Positions 44,401 through 54,000 of a stretch of DNA of 64,000 bases are shown piece by piece. Below the pieces are notes generated by a model, which searched no databases, had not been told where the DNA came from, and was given only the letters and a program-made list of their open reading frames with translations. The DNA comes from Muricea muricata. Taxonomy: Eukaryota > Cnidaria > Anthozoa > Malacalcyonacea > Plexauridae. How positions within the stretch are numbered: position 1 is the stretch's first letter; each line of letters starts with the position of its first letter. Location of the stretch: contig OY979718.1 in the NCBI GenBank assembly GCA_963855995.1, forward strand, positions 22,746,282 to 22,810,281, in the 5' to 3' direction. A program made the position numbers and the translations under genes.

Positions 44401-46633
44401 TGTGAAAATTATGAAAACACATGTTTACTTTGTTGCTACCCCTTAACAAATCACATATCTAGCTGCTATTGCTCACACTAACAAAAACATGGAATGGAAA
44501 AAAATACGGCTACAACTACAAAAATTTCTTACAGCGTTGCTATTGGTAAATTTAGCAAAATATAACGGCGACTTGATGATCGTGATTAGGGAGCTAATTA
44601 TTTCTGAATTAACTTGAAAAAAACCCCCTCAAAATACCCTAAATTAAAATTGTTACAAGCAAACCATGGCTTCCAATTAACCATAATTTGGCTCATTTTT
44701 TTTTGCCCAGGATTAAATTGCCCTTTTGCCCAGTATTTTACATTCTGATCCCTATTTGATACTGCTGTAACTTATAGTATAAGATGATATCATTTTTGTA
44801 TTGTAGGTATTTTCAAATTCCGCCACTAATGGCAAAACGAGGAACATTTGATCATAAAGGAACTAAACTACATATTTGCAAGGATCATCTGTTTGTCGCA
44901 ACTCACTACTCGGGAACGTAAGTTATCCATGACTCAGTGAATTCCATATTCAGTCTGGCGTGAGAACTTCAATCATTTGGTCTTTGAAAAGTGAAGCCAA
45001 AGATGGAATTAGAGAGAAGGAAGTTTCATGAAGCAGCTATAAAATCTCAACCTCAGTCCTCTATGCGGTCAGCACAGCTGTGTTGTCACTGTATTAACCG
45101 CGCAGAAGACTGGGATTCACGTCTTATATAGTCCTTTTTCCGCCATCATTTTGCACTCTGTTTCTTGCATCAGATGTATATGGAGCATTGTACTCCTATA
45201 ACTGTATCCATGATTTCTGCTTTGTCGTAAACATTAATCATTTGTTCTATGAAGCCAAGAAGGGTAGTTAACTTTCATTCTCTATGAAGGTCGCTAATGG
45301 TTTTAATACCATTGTTCCAAGCTACGTACTGGTAATGGAGTTGTCAGCTCATAGAGCAATAATATTTTTCAGGTGATTTTATTCATATTAGGGCACTCAG
45401 GGCAATGCACTTTTAACTAAAATCAACGGCAAAAAAGTAAATCCAGTTCGAAAAACAGCAAATACTTGCCAGAGGATTTGCGAGAGCAGCACGTAGCGTC
45501 AATCACTCAACTTATCATGTACGATCAACTCATTTATTTTTAGCTATTGTTATTTTCTTCTGAACTATTTCCCTCCATTAGCAGTAAAAAGGGTTTCTAT
45601 TCTGTATGTTTTCTGTTGCTTTCTTGATGACTATAATACTACTCTAGTTCTCATGAAATTCAGGAATTATGCAAGTGCAGTTTAGGAGTCAAATTGAATA
45701 AAACCCGAACTTTCCAAAGCGCTGTTTTATTTATGTAAAAATTCACAGGTTCCGATAAGCGAGCACCCGATACCGTATCCCTAAACCGAATCTGATCTCA
45801 ACCTCTCTGTTACTCACCCCAGCCACTTCTTAATGCGCTCCGCGTGTTCTGCCATGTATTAATTCAAATTATTCTTATTTTTTCCCTCAGTTTGCCATCC
45901 TGTAATATTTGTAAGTCACCGCTAACTGGCTACTTCGGAAAACAAGGCTACGAATGTCGAGGTATTTCTTCTGCTATAATATTAGCATGGTTTGAGAGCA
46001 ACTGGTCGTAACGAGAAAAAAAATGGCCGATGTACATTTCACCAGAATTTGGATCAAAAGGCATCAAAATGGAATACATGGAAGTATTATCTGAAATATC
46101 AGGTTATTTCGTGAGAAATTGAACTTCGTAAAAATCTTCGCAAAAAACTTTGGAGAGTCGTATATACGATATTCTGTGTATATTTAAGAGCAATTTTACA
46201 GTGCAGTAGTGTCCAGTTGTTTGGCGTGGGCTCTATTACTATGTGCGCACTTTTTATAAAAATTGCGAAGTGCTCAATGTATTTCATTAGAGACTAATTG
46301 ATAGTGTAAGTTATATTGCAACCTAGTGACCTACCCCGGCTGTGTATGATGTTTGTGACCTATGTAATTACAAAACAAGATGGCTGCCAAAATGCAATTT
46401 GTCTATCAATTTTTGAGAAACAAAGCATGTTCCCAAAAAATTTAAACATAGTTTATCATTACTCGACGATGTTTTTACCGATGAGCAAAATGAAAATATA
46501 TTGCCGGTATCCTTTTAAGTGTAAAGTATTTTTATCTATGTTTTTAGATTGTCATATGATTGCTCACAAGCGATGTCATTATGAAACGAGTACTGTCTGT
46601 ACAAACAGTACTTTATCGTCATTAAAGATGTGA
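20421..46633 (+). CDS. SMP-C2-C1 lipid-transfer protein (C2CD2/TMEM24-like with C-terminal C1), 18 exons
   Basis: Exons: 20421-20747, 24674-24769, 26550-26669, 27320-27418, 31613-31708, 32139-32211, 32748-32786, 33334-33442, 34014-34078, 34363-34493, 41059-41122, 41603-41650, 42717-42962, 43231-43662, 44227-44317, 44807-44917, 45891-45961, 46548-46633 (TGA). Phases join throughout: 767 residues. Residues 16-38 are one hydrophobic anchor. About 70-245 read as an SMP (TULIP) domain, with WLNSILNWLY at its start. About 262-386 form a C2 domain (VLKASGLSGI, DPVWEES, LGQVIVPLAMIG). About 400-700 is acidic, Pro/Ser/Lys-rich linker. About 706-757 is a C1 zinc finger with spacing H-x13-C-x2-C-x14-C-x2-C-x4-H-x2-C-x7-C and the GKQG motif kept. 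SMP proteins move glycerolipids at ER contact sites. The SMP-C2 part looks most like C2CD2/TMEM24, while the C1 recalls PDZD8; I see no PDZ. ER anchoring and phosphoinositide or diacylglycerol handling are inferred. The exact family and the 3' end (stop versus donor at 46630) are the weak points. Confidence 0.85.
22110..22345. repeat. MITE-like repeat with GACAATAGT-containing inverted ends
   Basis: Left part (TTGACATCGACAATAGTGAA) and right part (GACTATTGTCAACGTCAACC) are imperfect inverse copies. A further copy of this end sequence is at about 50240-50320 (GGTTGACGTCGACAATAGTC). Intron 1 of the SMP-C2-C1 gene. Confidence 0.6.
22379..22853. repeat. 475-base MITE with AAAGTGCCCATGACAC ends
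   Basis: Long terminal inverted repeats beginning AAAGTGCCCATGACACGAAA and ending TGTCATGGGCACTTT, flanked by TTA/TAA. Inner arms (CAACGTTTTGTTGATGAGAT / CTCATCAACAAAACGTTG) also match inversely. A diverged relative lies at about 25820-26200. Confidence 0.75.
25042..25189. repeat. Near-perfect foldback of about 148 bases
   Basis: Arms AACTTACTTGCAGG...GACAGCTGTTCGAACCTACC and its inverse meet at a small GAGCGAAGCGAG centre. Partial GCAGGTTAGTTCG and ACTTACCTGC motifs recur at 25540-25585. Intron 2 of the SMP-C2-C1 gene. Confidence 0.8.
25820..26200. repeat. Diverged relative of the 22379-22853 MITE
   Basis: Shares GTTGATGACATATTTCA, TACGTCACAGTTTG, CAGAAAGTTGACTAT and the mirrored GCCATTATGCAAATTA order with the intact copy, but the ends are eroded. 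Confidence 0.5.
27016..27106. repeat. Foldback around GCAATTAATGCCA
   Basis: GAACGAATTAAGTCGTGCAA...ATGCCA is mirrored by TGGCATTAATTGCACTCCTA...CGTTC across a short AT-rich centre, 210 bases before the exon at 27320. Confidence 0.6.
28897..29076 (+). other. Candidate alternative first exon within the SMP-C2-C1 gene
   Basis: ATG at 28897 (gcATGGG) opens 60 codons ending at a gtacgt donor in phase 0. This matches the phase-0 start of the exon at 31613. The peptide starts MGQGQSVDTVGLYGG and then has a hydrophobic run (YVYLLCFSFLVQFV). Used as a promoter-proximal exon it would give a form with a different anchor and most of the SMP domain missing. Not supported by family knowledge. Confidence 0.2.
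30067..30640. repeat. Dispersed MITE-like repeat, copy 2 with nested insertion
   Basis: Nearly identical to 2329-2615 over the left 240 bases and the last 40. It is interrupted at about 30316-30600 by another element with GCCGAAGGCGAGGTGATTAC / GTAATCACC ends. Relatives of that second element occur at about 6155-6262 and 42400-42545. This is a direct view of nested insertion. Confidence 0.75.
32533..32617. repeat. Foldback with TGTTCTCTGACT/AGTCAGAGAACA arms
   Basis: Short imperfect inverted repeat in the intron between 32211 and 32748 of the SMP-C2-C1 gene. The inner sequence (GAGCTTTCGGCTACC) looks like retroelement-tail debris. Confidence 0.45.
33090..33235 (+). mobile_element. Retroelement-tail-like fragment with a CTGATGA...GAAA hairpin
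   Basis: CACTGATGAAGATCCG, a loop, CGGATCGAAAGCTC: a 6-bp hairpin set between CTGATGA and GAAA. Motifs of this kind are common at 3' ends of eukaryotic retroelements. In plus frame it reads STDEDPSLRIESSAIINLRG then continues to a stop, as would the end of an element's ORF. A shorter relative (CTGAAGATGGCC...) may lie near 21812. Family not established. Confidence 0.35.
34979..35264. repeat. Dispersed MITE-like repeat, copy 3 (diverged)
   Basis: Shares GCAAATGCTGTAATTTGATT, the CGATAGATAGCGAGTAGC palindrome and the ATCTCGAGCTCGTAATCTAA end with copies 1 and 2, but has more substitutions and small deletions. Confidence 0.75.
37087..38166 (+). CDS. Intronless ERK1/2-like MAP kinase (retrogene) nested in an intron, with divergent active-site motifs
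   Basis: One open frame of 359 codons plus stop, close to ERK2's 360. ATG at 37087 is the first in-frame ATG and is followed by GCC. It aligns with ERK1/2 from end to end: RYTNLQYINEGAYGMVCSA, VAIKKISPF, FLYQILRGLRYIHSANV, KICDFGLAR, IDMWSVGCILAEMISNRP, ALDLLDQMLTFSPHKRI, DEP-like NEPIALVPF. Kept: Lys50, Glu67 (helix C), Asp145, Lys147, Asn150, Asp163-Phe-Gly. Changed: P-loop GEGAYG to NEGAYG, HRD to HFD (residues 143-145), activation lip TEY to THY (180-182) with a loop one residue shorter, TRWYRAPE to TRGYRAPE, and one common-docking acid (SDEP to SNEP). It lies on the same strand inside the 34494-41058 intron of the SMP gene. No introns and full length indicate a processed copy; no poly(A) tail or target duplication was recognised, so it is not very recent. 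It could be an active non-canonical kinase or a scaffold-like paralogue. Confidence 0.93.
   Translation: MAAGYNHQPRFGQGNFVSPRYTNLQYINEGAYGMVCSAIDNLTRRRVAIKKISPFLNGSSGSKALREIMILSRFKHDNIVSILDVVAAPTQRAIQDIHIVLPLMDTDLRKLLKSRRLSSEHVRCFLYQILRGLRYIHSANVIHFDMKPGNVLVNSDCYVKICDFGLARFITPRLEQSGLTHYAVTRGYRAPEVMLHCKSFVSKAIDMWSVGCILAEMISNRPLFKASHYLEELNNIINVTGSPSPEDMLTITREGSRQHIQSLAHRTKKPLVQVFPHAEPVALDLLDQMLTFSPHKRITVENALKHHFLHRYHDDSNEPIALVPFGSDSDIDELPREEIKKLIYKETAKYSASYVDAPY
39737..40062 (-). repeat. tRNA-derived SINE with an inverted partial second copy
   Basis: On the minus strand, TAGCTCAGTTGGTAGAGC (box A) and GGTTCGCATCCCGC (box B) sit in a tRNA-sized unit at about 39775-39850. The anticodon arm pairs badly, so it is not a working tRNA. 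Its flank (GGCAGGCTTGAAAAATTT..., to 39737) recurs inverted at 39974-40062, and GATGTTGTACTCGGGTAAAT is directly repeated at 39690 and 39940. A third fragment is at 40088-40140. Confidence 0.75.
41735..42066. repeat. Foldback MITE with GACCATTCCCC ends
   Basis: Left end GACCATTCCCCAGTTAGAC and right end GACGGGGAATGGTC; imperfect inverted arms run almost to the centre (ATATTTTCGTATTACGCGGG / CGTTCGTAATACAAAAGTAT). It lies in the intron between the exons at 41603 and 42717. Confidence 0.75.
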
Positions 46634-48312
46634 GTTTTTAATACATTCTTTTATCAAAGAGACATGATCAACCACAGTGCAATGCGTACATTTTTTACGT
46701 TTTGCACGGTTGAGTTCACAGCAGCTGCTCAATAGCCACAAACATGGCGGCCTCTGGCTAACGGCGTAAACAAGTGTTAGCAGTTAATAAATAATCCAAA
46801 CCGTCATTATATAGTGCTGACATGCCAGAAAACAAAGTAAACCAAAAGCAATAGCAAAAAACAAAGAGCATTATTTAAATTTGACTGATATTTATGTGGG
46901 TAACATGCCTGTCCTGACGCAATCAAACCCACGCGTTGCATTGTGGTTAAGATATTCGAATGTTGTACAATCATTGTCCGAAGTCGTAACGGCATTATTG
47001 AATATTTACCAAGATGAAGTGGATCTAACTTGTCACCGCTTTCTGTTGAAACGGTATATTGAGGTACATGCGCGCAAGCTTTTTTATAGGTATTGACCAC
47101 GACCATTACTAAATGTATATAACGTTATATGATGATTATCAAGTTGATCTACTTTTGACGGCGTAGTACATTTGTACCCCTAAAGCACCTTATATAACTG
47201 CAATTTTGAATTAAACGTTAAATAATGTTTAAAACACAGAAACAACTTTTATTAATAATAATTATACTGTATTCACCCATCTTTCTGCTGTTGCTTATTT
47301 TAGTAAAAAAGCTCCGACCATACATGGATACAAATAAACACTATAAATCTAAAAATGACGTGGTAAGCGCAATATAATATAAAACAACTAAAATTAAATC
47401 TAATTAAAACTAATTAGTTGAGTTAAGTAAAAATGAGATTGTTTAATTAAAATCCAGTTTCAAAAAATGAGTTAAGATAGAGTACGATTTTAAGATTTAA
47501 AATTTCCATTTTAAAACTAGCTGGATGATGAATGTTATTCAAAATAGAGTACGATATTAAGATTAGAGTTTTCCATGTTAAAACCGGATTAATGAATGAT
47601 ATAATTATAATGATTATGAAAAAACCCCACATGGCCATCGTATTTGACGTTGCAGTTCATATATTTCGCACTGATTTGAACAAACATTGATTCCAAGATG
47701 GCGGACATAAACACTCATAAATAAACATAAAAAACTAAATTAAAAAAATCAAGCGCGAATTTGCGATTATTTGAATAAAAGAAGATATGAAATAGTCTTC
47801 TACATAATTCATCTTGTTGCCATACCCTCGAAAGAGTTGTATGTCAATCGAGACATTTGCCGAACCATTTCCATCGCGCATTAAATATATAAAAGACGTT
47901 TGGAACAAATAAACAACTAGAAAATCAATATCTTTTTTTTATTTTTCTTGTTTTTTTAGCTTTGTCCTGGAGGATGAGCAAGATTAAAGTGAACTGTTCG
48001 AATGGCTCGTCAGGGTGTAGACATTTTAGGCATGATGAAAAAAATTAATTCGCTTGGTCACGACATCGAGTTCGGGCAGTTGACGGTCATATTTACTCTC
48101 ACCAATATCTGAGCCAAGTGCATATGAAGACATCATGTATAGTTTCTCGGATTTTGTCCACCGTACGATGGACATCACTTTTTCTGCGATTTTAGTTGGC
48201 CGACTAAAACCCCACAAACCGGTTTGTTATCAGATCGGCATGAAAACCGTCTAAAATTTGTCGTATTGTTTGCGATAGGCTTAATACATGCACGTTCTAG
48301 AAAGTTTTCGAC

Positions 48313-48567
48313 ATGGGCAAAGTGATTCCATTGATAAACGGAGCAGGAATTTTGTTGATCATATGTCTGCTAGTATTTATTAAAATTGGTGAAAATATAG
48401 TCGATGATATGATAGGCTCGCAAACTAAAGAGAAGTCGTCGACGTTTTCATTAAGGGCTGCTTTTTACTCAGGGGTGCAAATTCGAAAACAAAAATTAAG
48501 GGGTGTCCTCGATTCTGTGACCGACTTCTTAATTGTGTACGCTTCTGATTATGGGAACGCTCGCTAA
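48313..48567 (+). CDS. Doubtful small membrane-protein ORF, 84 residues
   Basis: ATG in good context (gacATGGGC) opens an 84-codon frame. Residues 9-24 (NGAGILLIICLLVFIK) would form one membrane segment, followed by a mixed charged tail. It lies in the spacer between the SMP-C2-C1 gene and MRPL22. No homologue recognised, no poly(A) signal nearby; a chance ORF is quite possible. Confidence 0.2.
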   Translation: MGKVIPLINGAGILLIICLLVFIKIGENIVDDMIGSQTKEKSSTFSLRAAFYSGVQIRKQKLRGVLDSVTDFLIVYASDYGNAR

Positions 48568-49969
48568 TACATAATCGTGCTAATGTTCAGTGCAAGGCCA
48601 TTTCCCGTGATTTGAGCATTTGTTTTTTCTAGAATATTTGCAGATTTATTATATTTTAGAAGAAAATTACAATTGATGACTGTTTAATCAAGACCTTTTT
48701 GTAGTTCCACAATTATTTTGGAACCGACTTCTGCAATATTTGAATGTTTTTTAGGGGGGGGAGTCTAACACCCTCCTCATCCTCGTCCATCTAATTTCCG
48801 CCCCTGTTTTTTACTGTTGCGTTTTTTTCCACGTCCTGTTAACTTGAAGGACAGCATACAACTTTATGAATGATTTGATATGTACGTATTAATTATGTTA
48901 ATTCATAGTTGAATAGAGTTTAGAACTTTTCCGTGCGTATTCGCACGTTGGAAAAGGTAACAGTGGAAAGCAGCCTGAATTGGGACACCATCTTGAATCG
49001 TGATACAGATCGTGACGTAGCCATGGTAATAACGCGTTTAAAATTAACCTGCTGTCCTCGTAGGAATACACCATGTGAAAGAATTGTTTCGAGTAACGCT
49101 TTCTTTTGTTGCAACTGAGATATTTCAAGTAACCTTTTTTAGGAGCCCGAGTCAAAATTTTCAGTGACCTCCCCCTCCCCCCTAACGTAAAGGTACTCGC
49201 TTTCAAATTAATTGTAAAGCGCTAGAGGTAAATTGCTTTCTTTATTCGGATTTACTATGAGTTCTATCCGGTTATTTACAATAACGAAAGTTACAGTTTT
49301 CACCCATGTATCTTACGTATGTCATTTAGAAAATGTTAAACGTAACTACCCTGGATAAACCACAATAAAGCCCCTTACAGACGAGCAAGTTTTCCATGAC
49401 AAGTTTCCCCAAGGAAAATTTGATTTACTCACCTGTACGTACAACTTTGCCAATTTTTCCCATTTCAAGTTCAGTTCAACAAGTAGCTTTTCAACAAGTG
49501 TATTTGTCAAAGAAAAAATAGGCGAATTAAATAAAAAAAAACTTACCGCAAAGAAATCTTGTCAACGTGAAATTGTCGACTTGTACAGGCGAACAAATTT
49601 TAAAAACGTGTCAAAGAAAATTTTGTTATAAAAAATTGCTGTAGATACACTACATGTGTACATTTGGCAAAGTAAACTTGTCGTAAAAAACGTTTCCTGT
49701 CTGTAACTAAAAAAGAGCTTAAGACTAAGCCATTTTAGAATTATTAATAAGCAAACTGATGTTTTTCAGTTCAGGAAACGATACAATGATGATAAATTGA
49801 ACTATTCCAATCATTTCCCTTTCCCTGCAATGGCCAATGGGGACTTGGGTGGCAAAGTAATTAGACCACTTGGTTTTCCGTCTCGGGGAAGACACTGGGG
49901 AACTTAATTTATGAGCCTGCAAGACGAGAACGCGACGACGACCACTAGTCATACAATGAACTTAAACAA

Positions 49970-50158
49970 CCGATCCGAACGTTGTATTCCAATAAAATTA
50001 CTGGTTACAACGTTTGATAATTCCAATAGTTACTGGAATTGTCATTTCATGCATATAAAATGAACCCTAAACCAAAACCCAACCCTAACCCTAACCGTGA
50101 TAATCCCAATAATTTATTGGACACAATAATTTTATTGGGATACAACGTTCGGATCGGG
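49970..50158. repeat. MITE carrying internal CCCTAA units
   Basis: Ends CCGATCCGAACGTTGTATTC and ATACAACGTTCGGATCGG are inverse copies, continuing as CCAATAAAATTA / TAATTTTATTGG. The interior has several CCCTAA-type telomere-like units (50062-50097). A similar CCCTAA-rich patch without these ends is at about 5655-5705. Confidence 0.75.
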
Positions 50159-50896
50159 TGACTTAAATATCAACGTCCCTGCACAGATGAAGACGTCGTC
50201 TTTGCTTAATTGCTCTCGTTACAACCTAAAAACATACAGCCAATTCAATTAAGGTTGACGTCGACAATAGTCAAACGAGCATGCGACAAAAAATAATGGG
50301 ACTAATCACAGATAAACTGGAACTTTTAAGAAGAAAGCCGAACCCACTATATAATTATTTCTTTTTCTGCATTTTGTGAAACACCATAATGTATTTTTTT
50401 ATATAGTTTAATGTTTTTTTGATGTATTTATTGTTTGACGTCGTAGGTAAGATGCGATTGCCCAGCCAAATTTCAAGTAATTTCAAAGAATATTGATTTT
50501 GGGCGGATATTTGACCCGATTCTTGGTGAGAACTTTTACCCTATCTCAATAGATATTAACACAATGATTTCCAAATTTGTAGAGCATATACTACAAAAGG
50601 CTTTAGAAGGTGGCAAAACTTGACTATATCGAACTCTATGATATGATTGCGTCCTGCCTAATACCGTCTTTTGCAATTGAGCTTGTTCATTGGTCGAAGC
50701 TTTCGTCTTGCTATGTACATTGGCTCCGCCCATAGCAACATGAAAGCTTTGGTAAAAAGCCTCCTATATCTATGTAAAAAGCGCACGGTTCACGCTCAAT
50801 TGCAAATGGCGGTAAAAGCGGTAAAAATGGATTTGACAGAATACGAGTGGCCAAGTTTATTCACTGTACATGAAGTATTTCCATGACTAGAATCCA

Positions 50897-50906
50897 ATAT
50901 GGCGGA
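50897..50906 (+). promoter_or_regulatory. Possible YY1-type element (AATATGGCGG) upstream of MRPL22
   Basis: AATATGGCGG about 120 bases before the MRPL22 ATG resembles the AANATGGCGGC element often found at starts of animal ribosomal and mitochondrial genes. No TATA box is evident. Similar ATGGCSG strings occur elsewhere in this window (for example 46743, 47699, 59110), so the match could be chance. Confidence 0.3.
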
Positions 50907-51021
50907 TGAAAATTAGAAATTAGAATTAAAAAGGCGAGCGATTGCTATCAATATCTCTGCTATTACTGACAAATTGTCAATTATATTGAAAGTTTACTAG
51001 TTTTAACTTGGCTTATTCGAA

Positions 51022-54000
51022 ATGATGAGAAAAGGTTTGATCGATGGGTAAGTTGTCATCAGCTCTCTAAATTGCATGTTCCTTATATTTCCTAATACTT
51101 GATTGATTGTACATACATCATCAATACTGAATTTGTTTACAGTGCCGGGGATATTTTTTTGCTGACAAGATGCATTCACTCGACATCAAGGGGTCCACAA
51201 TTTTTCTCTGTTTCAAGAGCGATGAAAGGAAACTCGAGAGTAGAACTTGACAGAGAAATCAATTTGTCTGATACAAAAGACCTGGTAAGATCTTAGAGTG
51301 AATGGTTTTGTTAATGCTGGTGCACATTATAAACAGCCTCATGTATTAGTTTCTTACCAAAATTATTGAATTGGACGGTATTCATCTGCAAATGTAATTC
51401 GACCTTTATTAAGTTATCAATCTCTAGTTGGAGTCAAGCAAATAAGCCAGGATGTTTTTGGTCTGTGTGGTCTAAGGTTATTCAGTCATATATTAGTACC
51501 AAGTACTTTGTTTGGACAGCCAAGCAGTCAAGGTAGCTCACAAAGGCATAGTTTTGATTCTGGCTGGAGAACATAGTTGATGACAATGATTTTCTTTTAA
51601 CTGTTCCTGGCATGAAGTTCAATTTGTGCATGGTTTCGATTCAAGTTAAGTTGAAATCGTACAGAAATATTCACTCTTCAGAATTATTCAACAGTAAAGT
51701 GCCACAAAGTTGTCATTGTGCAATATGGTCAATGTTTTTCACAGCAATCAAGTAGTTCAGTTGGTCAGACTAATAACATTTACTATAATCTAATCAGAAA
51801 TTATCCAATCTCTCTTATTATTAATTAATTCTCATGACTTTGTTTTGCACTATGTTTTTAAAGAATGTGTGTCAGCCATCATGCAAATGCCTGTCGATAT
51901 CAATACAGCGCCATTTTAGTGGTCAAGAAATTCAGGTTTTCGTTTTGAATCCATAGAAACCATCGTAGGACTACTCTGCTCATTCTAACATATTTTCATT
52001 TGAAATGCAATAAAGGAATATTTTTCTTGCCTAGTTTTTGCTTTTGGATAAATTTCCCATGTGAGATGTAAATAATTACAGTGCAAAGCAAGACGGTTAA
52101 CATGTACACTCTTTAAAATATGTTTGTCACTCGTAAGTGGCAGTTTAAAAAATGTGTCGACCAAGAGGCAACCCAAAATGAGAGCCTACATCAAAATGAG
52201 CAGGGGTACTTCATAATTTTCAAGACATGAACATTTAAAAGCACAGGTCTTTTTATGACCAATAGGAGAACTTCAGCTAACCATGTAGTGGAGATATTGT
52301 ACCATAGGACTAAGCAGGCACAGTAGCGTAGCCAGCCAGCCTGACAATTTAGGGTTTATTGGCTGTGAAAGCAACAATTTCTAAAGAAATTAATAACTGT
52401 ATATGATGATTAGAAATTCGTTGTGCTGGCAACGCCTGTGAGCAGCCATCTTATTTCACCAAGATTTTTAAGTAGATAACAGGCAAATTCTCTGTGAGTT
52501 ATTGTAACTCTGCCTTTCCAGTCAAATAATTTTGCCTGAACCACTCTATGTCTATGTCCAGGGTTGCGTGTATCAATCCAGTGTTTTTAAATGTCCAAAT
52601 CCACCTGTTTTAAAGTCTATGTGGTTAACATGTGATATTACCACATGTGATATTACCACATGTGATATTACCACATGTGATTTTAGCACATGTGATATTA
52701 CCACATGCAAACCACATGTGATATTACCACATTGTGATTATGTTCCACTTCCGGGTGGGAGTGACATGTGATTCGCGTTTTTATCAAAACTTTAACTTGG
52801 CTACTTAAACTGAATTTTTTGTATTGCACTCTTACACCTTATTATATTTGGTTTATTCTAGGTCATTTATAACTGTCGAAGAAATATAGATGCTCGACCA
52901 CGTAAACTTAATCTTTTAGCTAAACAGGTAAGATTTTACCTATTGTACATTGATGATATTTCATCAGGTTGGGCAAAAACTTTTTCTCTGGCGTGACTTT
53001 TCTCTTTAGTTGACATTCACAGGCTGTCAGTTGTTTAAATGGGTCCAATTTTGCAAACTCAGTGAGGAGAGAGGTTTTATGGCTATAAATAATTTACTAA
53101 AAATATTCATGCAAAATCGTACATTTATGGTTTCATTTCAGTAAGCATTATGTTTGCATGTTCTGAAAAGGAAAAAAAAACAGCCAATAATTTTGATGTT
53201 TCACTGACATGTCTGTTGTCTGTCAGAATAGTAACCTAAAATGAGCGGGCTTTGTGACTGGACTTTTAAAGCAAGAGAAAGCCATTTTCTATAGTTCATT
53301 GTCATTTTCTATAGTTCATTGTTCGTTGTGAAGAAGTATTATTGTAGAGTAGGAATTTATATATAGGTTGATTAGCTACAGTGTGAAAATAACTTTAAAT
53401 AATAATAATAATAATAATAATAATAGTAATAATAATAATAATGATAATAATAATAATAATAATAATTTATTGTTCTAACAAGCACTTACAAAGCTTGTTA
53501 GTATAGGTTAGAGGTGACCTGTCACTACCGTATATAATATTTGATATCTCTACACTCAACTTTGGACTCGTTTACGTAATAAACATATTACTTTGTGGAT
53601 CAGGTTCTTTAAGTGACCTTTATTATTTACTCATTGTGAGTGATCACCAAACATGCTCGTTCGTACAGTTTTTTTTAAAAAAAATATTCTGAAAATTCGA
53701 ATCATAGTACCAGAGGAGACTCCTCAAAGCCATCAATTTTATAATATGATAACACTATATACCGTAACATCGTAACTCAGCAGTTGACACTTGACACCCT
53801 AGGCAGACGTTAGACTTACTTACTAAACTCAGCTGCTAAGATTGCGCTTCGAAGAGCGTATTTCAAATGCGTTGATTGATGTAAATTTAGTAACTTGTGG
53901 ATCGCAGTCTGTGTATTGTTTGTCTTTTAATCTCATCTTTTATCTCATTCGTAAATCTGTCTAGATTCGTTACCTGCCATTGCCGCATGCCATACAGCAG

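Larger units (their letters stand above)
46634..51021. other. Spacer between the SMP-C2-C1 gene and MRPL22
   Basis: A possible poly(A) signal AATAAA is at 46786-46791, about 150 bases after the SMP-C2-C1 stop. The spacer also holds the doubtful ORF at 48313, the MITE at 49970 and a repeat at about 50240-50320 shared with 22110-22345. No other gene recognised. Confidence 0.6.

Noticed and set aside
52532..52771. 79-codon ORF with Cys-Asp-Ile-Thr-Thr repeats
   Set aside because: Product of the 15-bp minisatellite, whose length is a multiple of three.
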